Assembly: GCF_022213955.1 (NCBI RefSeq)
Contig: NZ_JAKNTW010000032.1
Span: 62,001-126,000 of the forward strand
Reading direction: 5' to 3'
DNA: 64,000 nucleotides
DNA from: Dolomitihabitans soli
GTDB lineage: Bacteria; Actinomycetota; Actinomycetes; Streptosporangiales; Streptosporangiaceae
Below the pieces are notes generated by a model. The model saw only the letters and a list, made by a program, of their open reading frames with translations. It was not told the origin of the DNA and searched no databases. Made by a program: the position numbers and the translations under genes. Shown in pieces: positions 40,284 through 47,080 of this stretch; the stretch's first letter is position 1; each line of letters opens with the position of its first letter.

Positions 40284-41750
40284 TCAGGTGGGTTGGATGG
40301 ACCACTGCTGGCAGTTGTTGTTCAGCCACGACCACTGTCGTACGGCCGTGCCGTCGGCGGTTCCGCAGTCGGCCACGTCGGCGACCTTGCCGCTGTTGGC
40401 GTTGACCAGCCGGATCCAGCCGCTGCTGGTCGAGACGAGGCGGAACCGCTGGCAGGTGTTGTTGAGCCAGGACCACTGCCGGATCGCGGTTCCGTCGGCG
40501 GTTCCGCAGTCCGCCACGTCGAGGACCTTGCCGGAGGCCACGTTGACCAGCCGGCTGGTGTCGTCGCCCTGGTCCTCCATCCGCCAGCGCTGGGTGGTCC
40601 CGCCGTTGCAGGCCCACTGCCGGACGGCGGCCCCGTCCGCGGAGCCGGCGACCTCCAGGCACTTGCCGCTGTTGCGGTTGACCAGGCGGTGGCTCGTCGG
40701 GGTGGCGGCGGTCTCGCCCGAGGGCGCGGTCAGCGTGGCGCCCAGGGCGACGGGGGTGCCCAGGTTGGGGGTGCCGTCGGCGTTCCAGGTGAACTTCTGG
40801 ACGCGGGTCGTCCGGTTGTTGTCGCAGCCGCCGCCGGCGGAGTTGTTGGCGTGGTAGACGATCCAGTTCTCGGTGCCGTCCGGCGAGGTGAAGAAACCGT
40901 TGTGCCCCGGCCCGTAGACGGAGCCCGACCGCTGGAACACCGGGGTGGACTTCTTGGTCCAGGAGGAGGCGCTGAGCGGGTTGGTGCCGGTGTAGGCGAG
41001 CTGCCCCAGCTTGTAGTCGGGCCCCCAGCACGCGCTCGCCGAGTAGACGATGAAGGTCCGGCCGCCGCGCTGGAGCGCCTCGGGCGCCTCGTTCACGGTG
41101 CCGCCCTGGGTCTCCCAGCTCAGCGTCGGGCTGGAGATCCGGCTGAACGCGCCGCTGACCGTGTACGGATTGGACATCGGGGCGATGACCAGGCTCTGGG
41201 TGCTGCCTACGATGGATCCGCTGCCCATGAGGTACAACGCGCCGTTGAGGCGCAGCAGGCTGGCGTCGATGAGCCAGCCGCCGGGGTCGAGGTTGGAACC
41301 GGTCAGCATGTTCCGGTACGTGTACGGGCCCAGCGGGTCGCCGCCGGCGCTCTCCAGCACGTGCGTGCGCTGGCTGTCGCAGCAGGTGGCGCCGACCTGG
41401 CCGGCCGAGTAGTAGAGGTACCAGCGGCCGTTGACCAGATGGATCTCCGGCGCCCAGAAGTTGGTGCCCCGGGACGCCGTCGTGTCCTGCCAGACCTGGA
41501 CGCTCGGTGCGGTCGCCAGCCCTGCCAGCGTCGGCGACTTCCGCATCACCAGCGTGTTGGTGAAGGTGGTGTTGATCAGGTAGTAGTTGCCCTCGTGGTA
41601 CTGCAACCAGGGGTCGGCGCCCTTGACCGACTTGATGGGGTTGGTGACCGTGGGAGCGGCAGCGGAAGTGGGCTGCCACCAGGTGCCCAGGGCCGTGACC
41701 AGAAAGATCATCACGGCGACCACTGCGGCGCGGGGGGTGCTACGGATCAT
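40284..41750 (-). CDS. Secreted GH43 hydrolase with C-terminal ricin-B/CBM13 lectin domain
   Basis: This 488-residue protein starts at ATG 41750 with GGGG 7 nt upstream. It has a signal peptide (IRSTPRAAVVAVMIFLVTALG) and a GH43 propeller covering about 35-345: SVKGADPWLQYHEGNYYL, FWAPEIHLVNGRWYLYYSAG and TVNEAPEALQRGGRTF. The last 135 residues form a ricin-type beta-trefoil with repeats ending in the Q-x-W pattern: VRQWACNGGTTQRW, IRQWSWLNNTCQRF and VRQWSWLNNNCQQW. This module binds galactose, xylan or arabinan. With the neighbour it forms an arabinan- or arabinoxylan-degrading pair. Confidence 0.92.
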   Translation of the reverse strand: MIRSTPRAAVVAVMIFLVTALGTWWQPTSAAAPTVTNPIKSVKGADPWLQYHEGNYYLINTTFTNTLVMRKSPTLAGLATAPSVQVWQDTTASRGTNFWAPEIHLVNGRWYLYYSAGQVGATCCDSQRTHVLESAGGDPLGPYTYRNMLTGSNLDPGGWLIDASLLRLNGALYLMGSGSIVGSTQSLVIAPMSNPYTVSGAFSRISSPTLSWETQGGTVNEAPEALQRGGRTFIVYSASACWGPDYKLGQLAYTGTNPLSASSWTKKSTPVFQRSGSVYGPGHNGFFTSPDGTENWIVYHANNSAGGGCDNNRTTRVQKFTWNADGTPNLGTPVALGATLTAPSGETAATPTSHRLVNRNSGKCLEVAGSADGAAVRQWACNGGTTQRWRMEDQGDDTSRLVNVASGKVLDVADCGTADGTAIRQWSWLNNTCQRFRLVSTSSGWIRLVNANSGKVADVADCGTADGTAVRQWSWLNNNCQQWSIQPT

Positions 41751-41767
41751 GGCCTGCCCCTTCAGTG

Positions 41768-41783
41768 ATGTGAGCGATAACAT
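41768..41783. promoter_or_regulatory. LacI-type operator 1 of the GH43 operon
   Basis: On the minus strand the site reads ATGTTATCGCTCACAT, close to the palindromic ATGTTA-N-CG-N-TAACAT pattern used by LacI-family sugar repressors. It lies 18 nt upstream of the GH43 start codon, where a repressor would block transcription. No LacI gene is in the window. Confidence 0.6.
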
Positions 41784-41832
41784 CAGCGAATCGGCGACGT
41801 TCGGGACGGTCTCGGGGTGCTGGCCCTCGGTA

Positions 41833-41848
41833 GCGTTAGCGGCCACAT
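41833..41848. promoter_or_regulatory. LacI-type operator 2 (weaker)
   Basis: On the minus strand ATGTGGCCGCTAACGC shares the CGCTAAC half-site and the ATGT start with operator 1, about 65 bp away. The second half-site is degenerate. Two sites on one face would allow cooperative binding or looping. Confidence 0.35.
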
Positions 41849-42010
41849 CGGCCCTGTCAAGGATCCGCCCCTGACGCCTCCCCGCACTGCGGGTCAGCCG
41901 CGACGGTGACTGAAACTTTCAGGTCGACGGCCGACGCCGGCCTCCAGGTGGCGAACCGCCATGGCCGTTGCCGCACCGGGTCCCATGGTTCAGGCGCCCA
42001 TGGTGTCGGC

Positions 42011-42052
42011 GAACGGCCTGGCATCGTCATATCGGTCGATGCCAGGCCGTTC
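42011..42052 (-). terminator. Strong hairpin after the GyrI-like gene
   Basis: GAACGGCCTGGCATCG (42011-42026) and CGATGCCAGGCCGTTC (42037-42052) form a perfect 16-bp stem with a 10-nt loop, just beyond the GyrI-like stop at 42060. There is no T-run. It lies in the 309-nt gap before the GH43 promoter. Confidence 0.75.
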
Positions 42053-42059
42053 AACCTCC

Positions 42060-42629
42060 TCAGGAGCGCGCCGGCCGTACCGGGTGGCGGAGGATGGTTC
42101 GCATCTTCTCCGGATCGGTCTCCCGCAGGTCCGACAGGTAGATCTCGTGGTGCAGGCCGTTCAGGACGAGGCCGGCGTCCCGCATGTGGGCGTCCATCAG
42201 GGCGAGGGTCTTGGGCTCCTCGGCGTACGGTCCGGAGTGGAGTGCCTGCACGCACAAACCCTCGGTGAAGGTGACAAGCTGCACGCGGGCGGCGGCCGGG
42301 TGCTCCGCGGCCTCACGTGCCTCGTCGGCCCACACCGCCTCCGCCGAATCGGGCAGCCGCAGGAACAGGTGCCACCACCATTCCTCGCGCGGCACGTCGA
42401 ACGGCGGGCGCTCATCCTCGACCCACCACCGGCCTTCGAGGTACGGCATCTCGAACATGCGGCCATGACCCGCCGCGATACCGAGCAACGACCCGGCGAC
42501 GCCGTACAGCGCCGCAATGCTCGTCAGGTGAACGGGCCCGGCCGGCTCGCCCTGTCCCGTGATCGAGAGTCCGCGGACCGGGCCGAACTCGACCTCTTCC
42601 GGCTCGTCGGCAGCCGAATACCAGTTCAT
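42060..42629 (-). CDS. GyrI-like small-molecule-binding domain protein
   Basis: This 189-residue protein resembles the stand-alone GyrI-like (SHS2-type) ligand-binding proteins. Signs are the repeated strand-helix pattern, PYLEGRWWVEDERPPFDVPREEWWWHLFLRLP, and VQLVTFTEGLCVQALHSGPYAEEPKTLALMDAHM, where HxGPY is the typical GyrI motif. The final segment GLHHEIYLSDLRETDPEKMRTILRHPV matches the usual C-terminal strand. Its ATG overlaps the MerR gene stop by 4 nt. The adjacent MerR regulator has its own GyrI-type domain, so the two may sense related ligands. Confidence 0.82.
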   Translation of the reverse strand: MNWYSAADEPEEVEFGPVRGLSITGQGEPAGPVHLTSIAALYGVAGSLLGIAAGHGRMFEMPYLEGRWWVEDERPPFDVPREEWWWHLFLRLPDSAEAVWADEAREAAEHPAAARVQLVTFTEGLCVQALHSGPYAEEPKTLALMDAHMRDAGLVLNGLHHEIYLSDLRETDPEKMRTILRHPVRPARS

Positions 42630-43507
42630 CGCGGGTCCTCCAGTTGGATCATCAGATGCGTCACCAGTCGGTCCGGTGACGTGGTCGTGGGGTCGGTGAC
42701 GTACACCTCGCGCAGCGGGCCGCAGGGCGTGTGCCCGCGCTCACTCACCCAGGCGAGCAGCGGATGCGCGGTGAGAGCAACCTGGTCGTACGGCCCGACA
42801 TGGGTCGCCGAGGCGAACAGGCCACCAGGCAGGATGTCCGAGGACGTCCCCGGCACGTCCGCGAAAGTTTTCGAGACGTCGGAGGACGTTCTTGGGACAT
42901 CTGAGGAAATACCCGGAACATTGGAGAACGTCCTCGGGACGTCCGAGAACGTCCCCGGGACGTCCGAGGATGTCTCCATCGCGACGGCCACGGCGACCTC
43001 CTGCGTGATGTCGAGCGGGAACAGCCCGATCAGCGGGCCCTTCGGCTCGCCCACGGCCGCGATCAACCGGGCGACGCAGGCCGACGTGACGGAGCCGATC
43101 CGCTCCGGTGACGCGATGTCCCGTACGATGGCGACCCGCTTGGCGGCCTCGCGGACGACGGTCACCTCCGCGCGGGGCAGGCCGTCGGAGACGATGCGTT
43201 CGAGCGCGGCGAAATTACGTCTGGTGCGCGCCAGTTCGGCTTCCATCCGGTCGCGTACGCCGCCGAGCGCCTCCGGCTCACCGGCCAGCACCCGCCCGAT
43301 CGACGGGAGGGGTACGTCCAGGGACCGCAGCAGGCCGATCGTCAGCGCGGTGCGCGCCTGGTCGGGCCGGTAGTAGCGGTACCCGGTGTCCGGATCGACG
43401 TGAGCCGGAGTCAGCAGGCCCAGCTCGTCGTAGTTACGCAACTGCTTGACGCTGAGCCGGCACAGCCGTGCGAACCGCCCGATCGGCAGATATCCCTCGT
43501 TCACCAC
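42626..43507 (-). CDS. MerR-family regulator with GyrI-like effector domain and heptapeptide repeat insert
   Basis: This 293-residue regulator has an N-terminal MerR helix-turn-helix (LPIGRFARLCRLSVKQLRNY, then DPDTGYRYYRPDQ, about 6-70). A dimerisation coiled coil covers about 80-108, and a C-terminal GyrI-like ligand-binding domain of the BmrR type includes THVGPYDQ. Seven consecutive seven-residue repeats (consensus T-S/F-S-D-V-P-G/R, residues 179-227) interrupt the ligand domain. The start is one of two consecutive GTG codons. It is likely autoregulated and controls the following GyrI-like gene, with which it overlaps. The exporter MFS gene is nearby but has its own TetR. Confidence 0.88.
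   Translation of the reverse strand: MVNEGYLPIGRFARLCRLSVKQLRNYDELGLLTPAHVDPDTGYRYYRPDQARTALTIGLLRSLDVPLPSIGRVLAGEPEALGGVRDRMEAELARTRRNFAALERIVSDGLPRAEVTVVREAAKRVAIVRDIASPERIGSVTSACVARLIAAVGEPKGPLIGLFPLDITQEVAVAVAMETSSDVPGTFSDVPRTFSNVPGISSDVPRTSSDVSKTFADVPGTSSDILPGGLFASATHVGPYDQVALTAHPLLAWVSERGHTPCGPLREVYVTDPTTTSPDRLVTHLMIQLEDPR
42827..42973 (-). repeat. 21-bp coding repeat, seven copies, inside the MerR gene
   Basis: Seven in-frame 21-bp units encode the heptads TSSDVPG, TFSDVPR, TFSNVPG, ISSDVPR, TSSDVSK, TFADVPG and TSSDILP. Both the DNA and the protein show the period. The array sits between two predicted strands of the GyrI-like domain, so it probably loops out as an extension of a surface loop. 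Confidence 0.85.
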
Positions 43508-43760
43508 GCCAGCATGGACGCTCCCACAAGGGGAGAGTCCAACCGGGCTCGCGTCCGCCGCGGTGGTCGACGACGGGAGGCGGTCGGCTCAAACCCCAGC
43601 TCGCTGCCCGCGAGGGCGATACTGCCTCGCATGACGGCTCTCCGCCGCCATTCCCCTGGAGCGGCTGACGCCGTGGGGCAGAAAGGTGATCAGGGATGAA
43701 GTGCTCGCGAAGGCGCCGTGAGGGCCGCCCATTTGTCGTGCCTGGGTGCGATTGAGGACC

Positions 43761-45320
43761 TCACGGTGTGGGGTTCTTGGCCGGTTCAGTCTTAGCGATC
43801 GCGGTGATGTCTCGCAGCAGCCAAGCGACCGCGACCGCCGCGCTGACTGCGGTTATAGCGCTGATCACGCCGACGACGTTGAACCCGGCGATGAACGCCT
43901 CCCTGGCCGTTGTGAGCACAATCGTGGCTACCGGGTCGGGCAACTGCTGGGCCACGCCGTTCGCGCTTGCGAGGCTTGCTCGTGCGGCATCGGCGCTCTC
44001 CGCGGGCACGCCGGCTGGCACATCGCTCATCCCGTTGCTGTAGACGGCGGCAAGGACGCTGCCGAGAGCCGCGACGCCGAGCGCGAGCCCGAGCTCGATG
44101 CTGGTGCTCGACATGGCCGCGGCAGAGCCCGCCTTGTCTTGCGGAGCACTGGCCACCACCAGGTCGGTAACCAGCAGCACCAGCGGGGCCATGCCGGCCA
44201 GGACAAGCACCATCGCCACGACCAGGTTCCCGTTTCCTGACCCTGTGTCGACCATGGCGAGCAGGCTGTACCCGGCAGCTGCGACGATCAGGCCGCCTGC
44301 GATCAGCCATGCGCGTGGCAGTCTCGCCGCGATGGCAGGGATGACCAGGGCCATCAGCGCGAAGATCCCGGTTCCCGGTAGCAGCCACAGCCCCGCCTGG
44401 ATCGGTGACTCGTTGAGCACCAACTGGAAGTACTGCGGCATCAGGAACAATACTCCGCCGATCGCGAACTGCCCCACCAGCAACGCTCCCAGCGCGACAC
44501 TGAACGCACGGCCGCGAAACAGCCGGAGGTCCAGCAGCGGGCTGTCCATCCGGTTCTGTCTGCGGACGAACAACACGGTAAAGGTGGCGCCGATCATCAG
44601 GCCGAGCAGCACGGGCAAGGACATGCCGTGGCTGGCCAACTCCTTGACGCCGTAGATGATCGGCAGGATGGCGACCACCGATAGGCCCACGCTGGGTAGG
44701 TCGAGCCTTCCGGGATCGGGGTCCGCGGACTCGGGCAGCAAGATCGGCGCGAGCAGCAGGATCAACGCCATCACCGGGACGGCGGCCAGGAACACCGCGC
44801 CCCACCAGAAGTTCTCCAGCAACAAAGCGCCGATTAGGGGGGCGATCGCACTACCGGCTGTGAAGCAGGTCATCAGAACCGAGATGGCCGCGATGCGCTG
44901 CTTCGGATCGGCGAAGACGTTGTGCAGGATGCCCAGGATCGATGGCACCAGCGCCGCGCCCGCGATGCCCAGGACGGCGCGGGAGGCGATCAGCATCTCC
45001 GCGCTCGCGGAGAACGCGGCCAGCACCGACGCCACTCCGAACCCGGCCGCGCCGAGGACCAGCAGCCGCCTGCGCCCGATCCGGTCGCCGAGCGTGCCCA
45101 TGGTGATCAGCAGCCCACCGACGAGGAAGCCGTAAACGTCCTGGATCCACAGCATCTGCGGTCCCGAGGCGCCGAGATCCGCGGTGACGTGCGGCAGTGC
45201 GAGGAACAACACGGTGTTGTCCATGGCGATCAACACGCTGGCCACGGACAGAACGGCGAGGCCGATCCACTCCCGCGGACCGGCCCGCATGGCGATGGGC
45301 CGCGATGCGCTAACGGACAT
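43761..45320 (-). CDS. MFS multidrug exporter, DHA2 type (14 TM)
   Basis: This 519-residue protein with about 14 TM helices belongs to the DHA2 drug:H+ antiporter group (like QacA or EmrB). It has IAMDNTVLFLALPHVTADLG in TM1, WIQDVYGFLVGGLLITMGTLGDRIGRRRLLV with the loop 2-3 motif, and the motif C-like region AGAALVPSILG in TM5. I start it at ATG 45320 behind GGAG; a longer frame to 45455 lacks a site. It is divergent from the TetR gene at 45533, which is the probable repressor. A palindrome lies just upstream of the TetR start. Confidence 0.92.
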   Translation of the reverse strand: MSVSASRPIAMRAGPREWIGLAVLSVASVLIAMDNTVLFLALPHVTADLGASGPQMLWIQDVYGFLVGGLLITMGTLGDRIGRRRLLVLGAAGFGVASVLAAFSASAEMLIASRAVLGIAGAALVPSILGILHNVFADPKQRIAAISVLMTCFTAGSAIAPLIGALLLENFWWGAVFLAAVPVMALILLLAPILLPESADPDPGRLDLPSVGLSVVAILPIIYGVKELASHGMSLPVLLGLMIGATFTVLFVRRQNRMDSPLLDLRLFRGRAFSVALGALLVGQFAIGGVLFLMPQYFQLVLNESPIQAGLWLLPGTGIFALMALVIPAIAARLPRAWLIAGGLIVAAAGYSLLAMVDTGSGNGNLVVAMVLVLAGMAPLVLLVTDLVVASAPQDKAGSAAAMSSTSIELGLALGVAALGSVLAAVYSNGMSDVPAGVPAESADAARASLASANGVAQQLPDPVATIVLTTAREAFIAGFNVVGVISAITAVSAAVAVAWLLRDITAIAKTEPAKNPTP

Positions 45321-45489
45321 ACCTGGTGCTCCTCGGTCGGCCGGTGCGGCGCCAGCTTGAGACCAGGCCGGCCCTCGGTTCTCGCTCCGTCGTCTAATGG
45401 CGAAGCTGAATAATGTTTCGATACCTAACGTAATGCAATCCCTCCAGGCGTGCAACGACGCTTCTTCTGGAGACGTGACGCTGGCCTAA

Positions 45490-45512
45490 TTGCGTTCCTG
45501 ACCGCAACGCAA
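45490..45512. promoter_or_regulatory. Candidate TetR operator
   Basis: TTGCGTT (45490-45496) and AACGCAA (45506-45512) form a perfect inverted repeat with a 9-nt spacer, 20 nt upstream of the TetR start codon in the divergent promoter region with the exporter. This position fits a TetR dimer blocking both promoters. Confidence 0.55.
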
Positions 45513-45532
45513 CTGCCGTATGGTGGTAGGCG

Positions 45533-46201
45533 ATGATGGCGGCAAGCGAGACCTCCCCAGGCACCGTGCGGGTCGGGCGTCCGCGCGATGCCGCGATCGA
45601 CGGCGCGGTGCTCGAGGCGACACTGGCGGCGCTCTTCAGCGTCGGTTACACCCGACTGAGTCTGGAGGACGTGGCACGACGAGCTGGGACGACCAAGCCG
45701 GCGATCCGCCGGCGCTGGCCGGGCCGCTCGCACCTCGTGCTCGCCGCGCTTGGCTCCCGCCTCGGCGCTGTCAAGGCGCCAGACACCGGCTGCACACTCT
45801 GCGACCTCGACGAATGCTTGAAGCTGTTCGCTCGGGCGTTCCAATGCATTTCGCCAGACGTGCTCGGACCGCTCCTCGCCGACTGCGCCGGCGACCGCGG
45901 GCTGCGGGAGGCGTTCATGACGACACTGTTCGACCCCCCGCGCGCGGCCGTCGAGCGGACGCTCGCCCGAGCCTACGAGCGCGGCGACCTGCGCGAGGAG
46001 GTCGACCCGGCCGTCGTCCTCGACCTCATCGGCTCGTTCGTCTACTACCGCGCTCTGTTCAGTCACCGCCCAGTCGACAACAGGGAGATCGAGCACGCAG
46101 TCGAAACGCTACTCCGGGGCGTCGCCAGCGATTACAAGCAGCTCCTCGAGCACAGCCGCCAGACGAGCGCCACTTCCGAGATGCACGCCCTGCACGCCTG
46201 A
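45533..46201 (+). CDS. TetR-family repressor of the divergent exporter
   Basis: This 222-residue protein has the N-terminal TetR helix-turn-helix (VLEATLAALFSVGYTRLSLEDVARRAGTTKPAIRRRWPGRSHLV style, about 25-70) and a C-terminal TetR_C-type ligand domain. The domain includes PRAAVERTLARAYERGDLREEVDPAVVLDLIGSFVYYRALF. It sits back to back with the DHA2 exporter gene, 212 nt apart, and should repress that gene until a toxic ligand binds. The inducer is unknown. Confidence 0.9.
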   Translation: MMAASETSPGTVRVGRPRDAAIDGAVLEATLAALFSVGYTRLSLEDVARRAGTTKPAIRRRWPGRSHLVLAALGSRLGAVKAPDTGCTLCDLDECLKLFARAFQCISPDVLGPLLADCAGDRGLREAFMTTLFDPPRAAVERTLARAYERGDLREEVDPAVVLDLIGSFVYYRALFSHRPVDNREIEHAVETLLRGVASDYKQLLEHSRQTSATSEMHALHA

Positions 46202-46347
46202 AGGGCTGCCGTCCCCACTGGCTCTGCAGCTGGAGAACGGCAGCGCATCGTCGCGGAAACGCACGTCAAGCCCGACGCCCGGACGATCGGGAGGACCTCG
46301 GCCATCCTCAAGATCATTCCTTGGCGTACGTTTCTCTTCACTGTTCC

Positions 46348-46429
46348 TCAAGGGCCGTACAGGCCGCAGACCTCGGCGGTCTCGAACAGCACCCGGTCGC
46401 GGAGCCGGTCGATCGGGATGTCCTTGCGG
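46348..46429 (-). pseudogene. Orphan 3' gene fragment
   Basis: Read on the minus strand, a frame ending at TGA 46350-46348 gives KDIPIDRLRDRVLFETAEVC and then GLYGP. About 25 of its last 26 codons end in G or C, far above chance. The frame continues weakly upstream to about 46530 with lower third-position GC and then hits a stop, and no start is evident. I read it as the end of a deleted gene of unknown family. It fills part of the 328-nt gap between the TetR and I36-type genes; nothing else is evident in that gap. Confidence 0.4.
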
Positions 46430-46529
46430 GGCCGTCGGCTGCAGATCTCGTTCAGCGCTGCCGAAAGCGAATCGAAAGCCTCCTGGCCAAGGATGCGTGT
46501 TGTCAGCGATACGCCTCTGAAGGAGATAT

Positions 46530-46874
46530 ATGCGTCGCATTACGGTACTCGCCGCGGCCGCAGTCTTGGCCACTGTAGGACTAGCCGCGCCGGCGCAGGC
46601 GAGCAGTACCAGTGGCGGCTGTTCCAAGGGTTCCGTCTGCCTGTTCGACACCAAGGGAAACATGCCGTGCGCGACGCCCAACACGACGTGGAGGGTCTGC
46701 AAGAACATCACGTCGGCATGGAACCGAGGCTATGCAGAGCCCGGTAAGGATCAGGTGAGCCTGTACGACAAGAACGGCAACTTCATCATCTGCATCCGCA
46801 GGGGTGATTGGGACGACCTTTCCCGTACAAGGACCGTGCACGTCATCAAGTGGGGGCGCTGGAGCAACTGCTGA
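46530..46874 (+). CDS. Secreted peptidase inhibitor I36-like protein
   Basis: This 114-residue exported protein has an ideal GAAGGAG ribosome site 6 nt before ATG 46530. It has a signal peptide (MRRITVLAAAAVLATVGLAAPAQA) and a mature part of about 90 residues with six cysteines. The CSKGSVCLFDTKGN segment and a W-N-R stretch fit the actinomycete peptidase inhibitor family I36 (SMPI-like) and the related small secreted proteins with crystallin-like fold. It may inhibit metallo- or other proteases, or be an autotoxic or signal protein. It is monocistronic. Confidence 0.75.
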   Translation: MRRITVLAAAAVLATVGLAAPAQASSTSGGCSKGSVCLFDTKGNMPCATPNTTWRVCKNITSAWNRGYAEPGKDQVSLYDKNGNFIICIRRGDWDDLSRTRTVHVIKWGRWSNC

Positions 46875-47080
46875 TCCCTCGATTCGGGGTGTAGACCAAG
46901 TGCGCCGGAGAGGGGCAGCGGCTTGACATAGAGGTAGACGTTCGCCGCCTTCGGGAGGCGTGATCGCCCGAGGTCAGGGGCCGCTCGAACCGGGGAAAGT
47001 TTCGTGGGCGCCGCACTGGCCGACGAAAACGGATCATGTAGGGTAAGCCCGGCATACCCCCCAACGGCCTGGAGCCCGCC

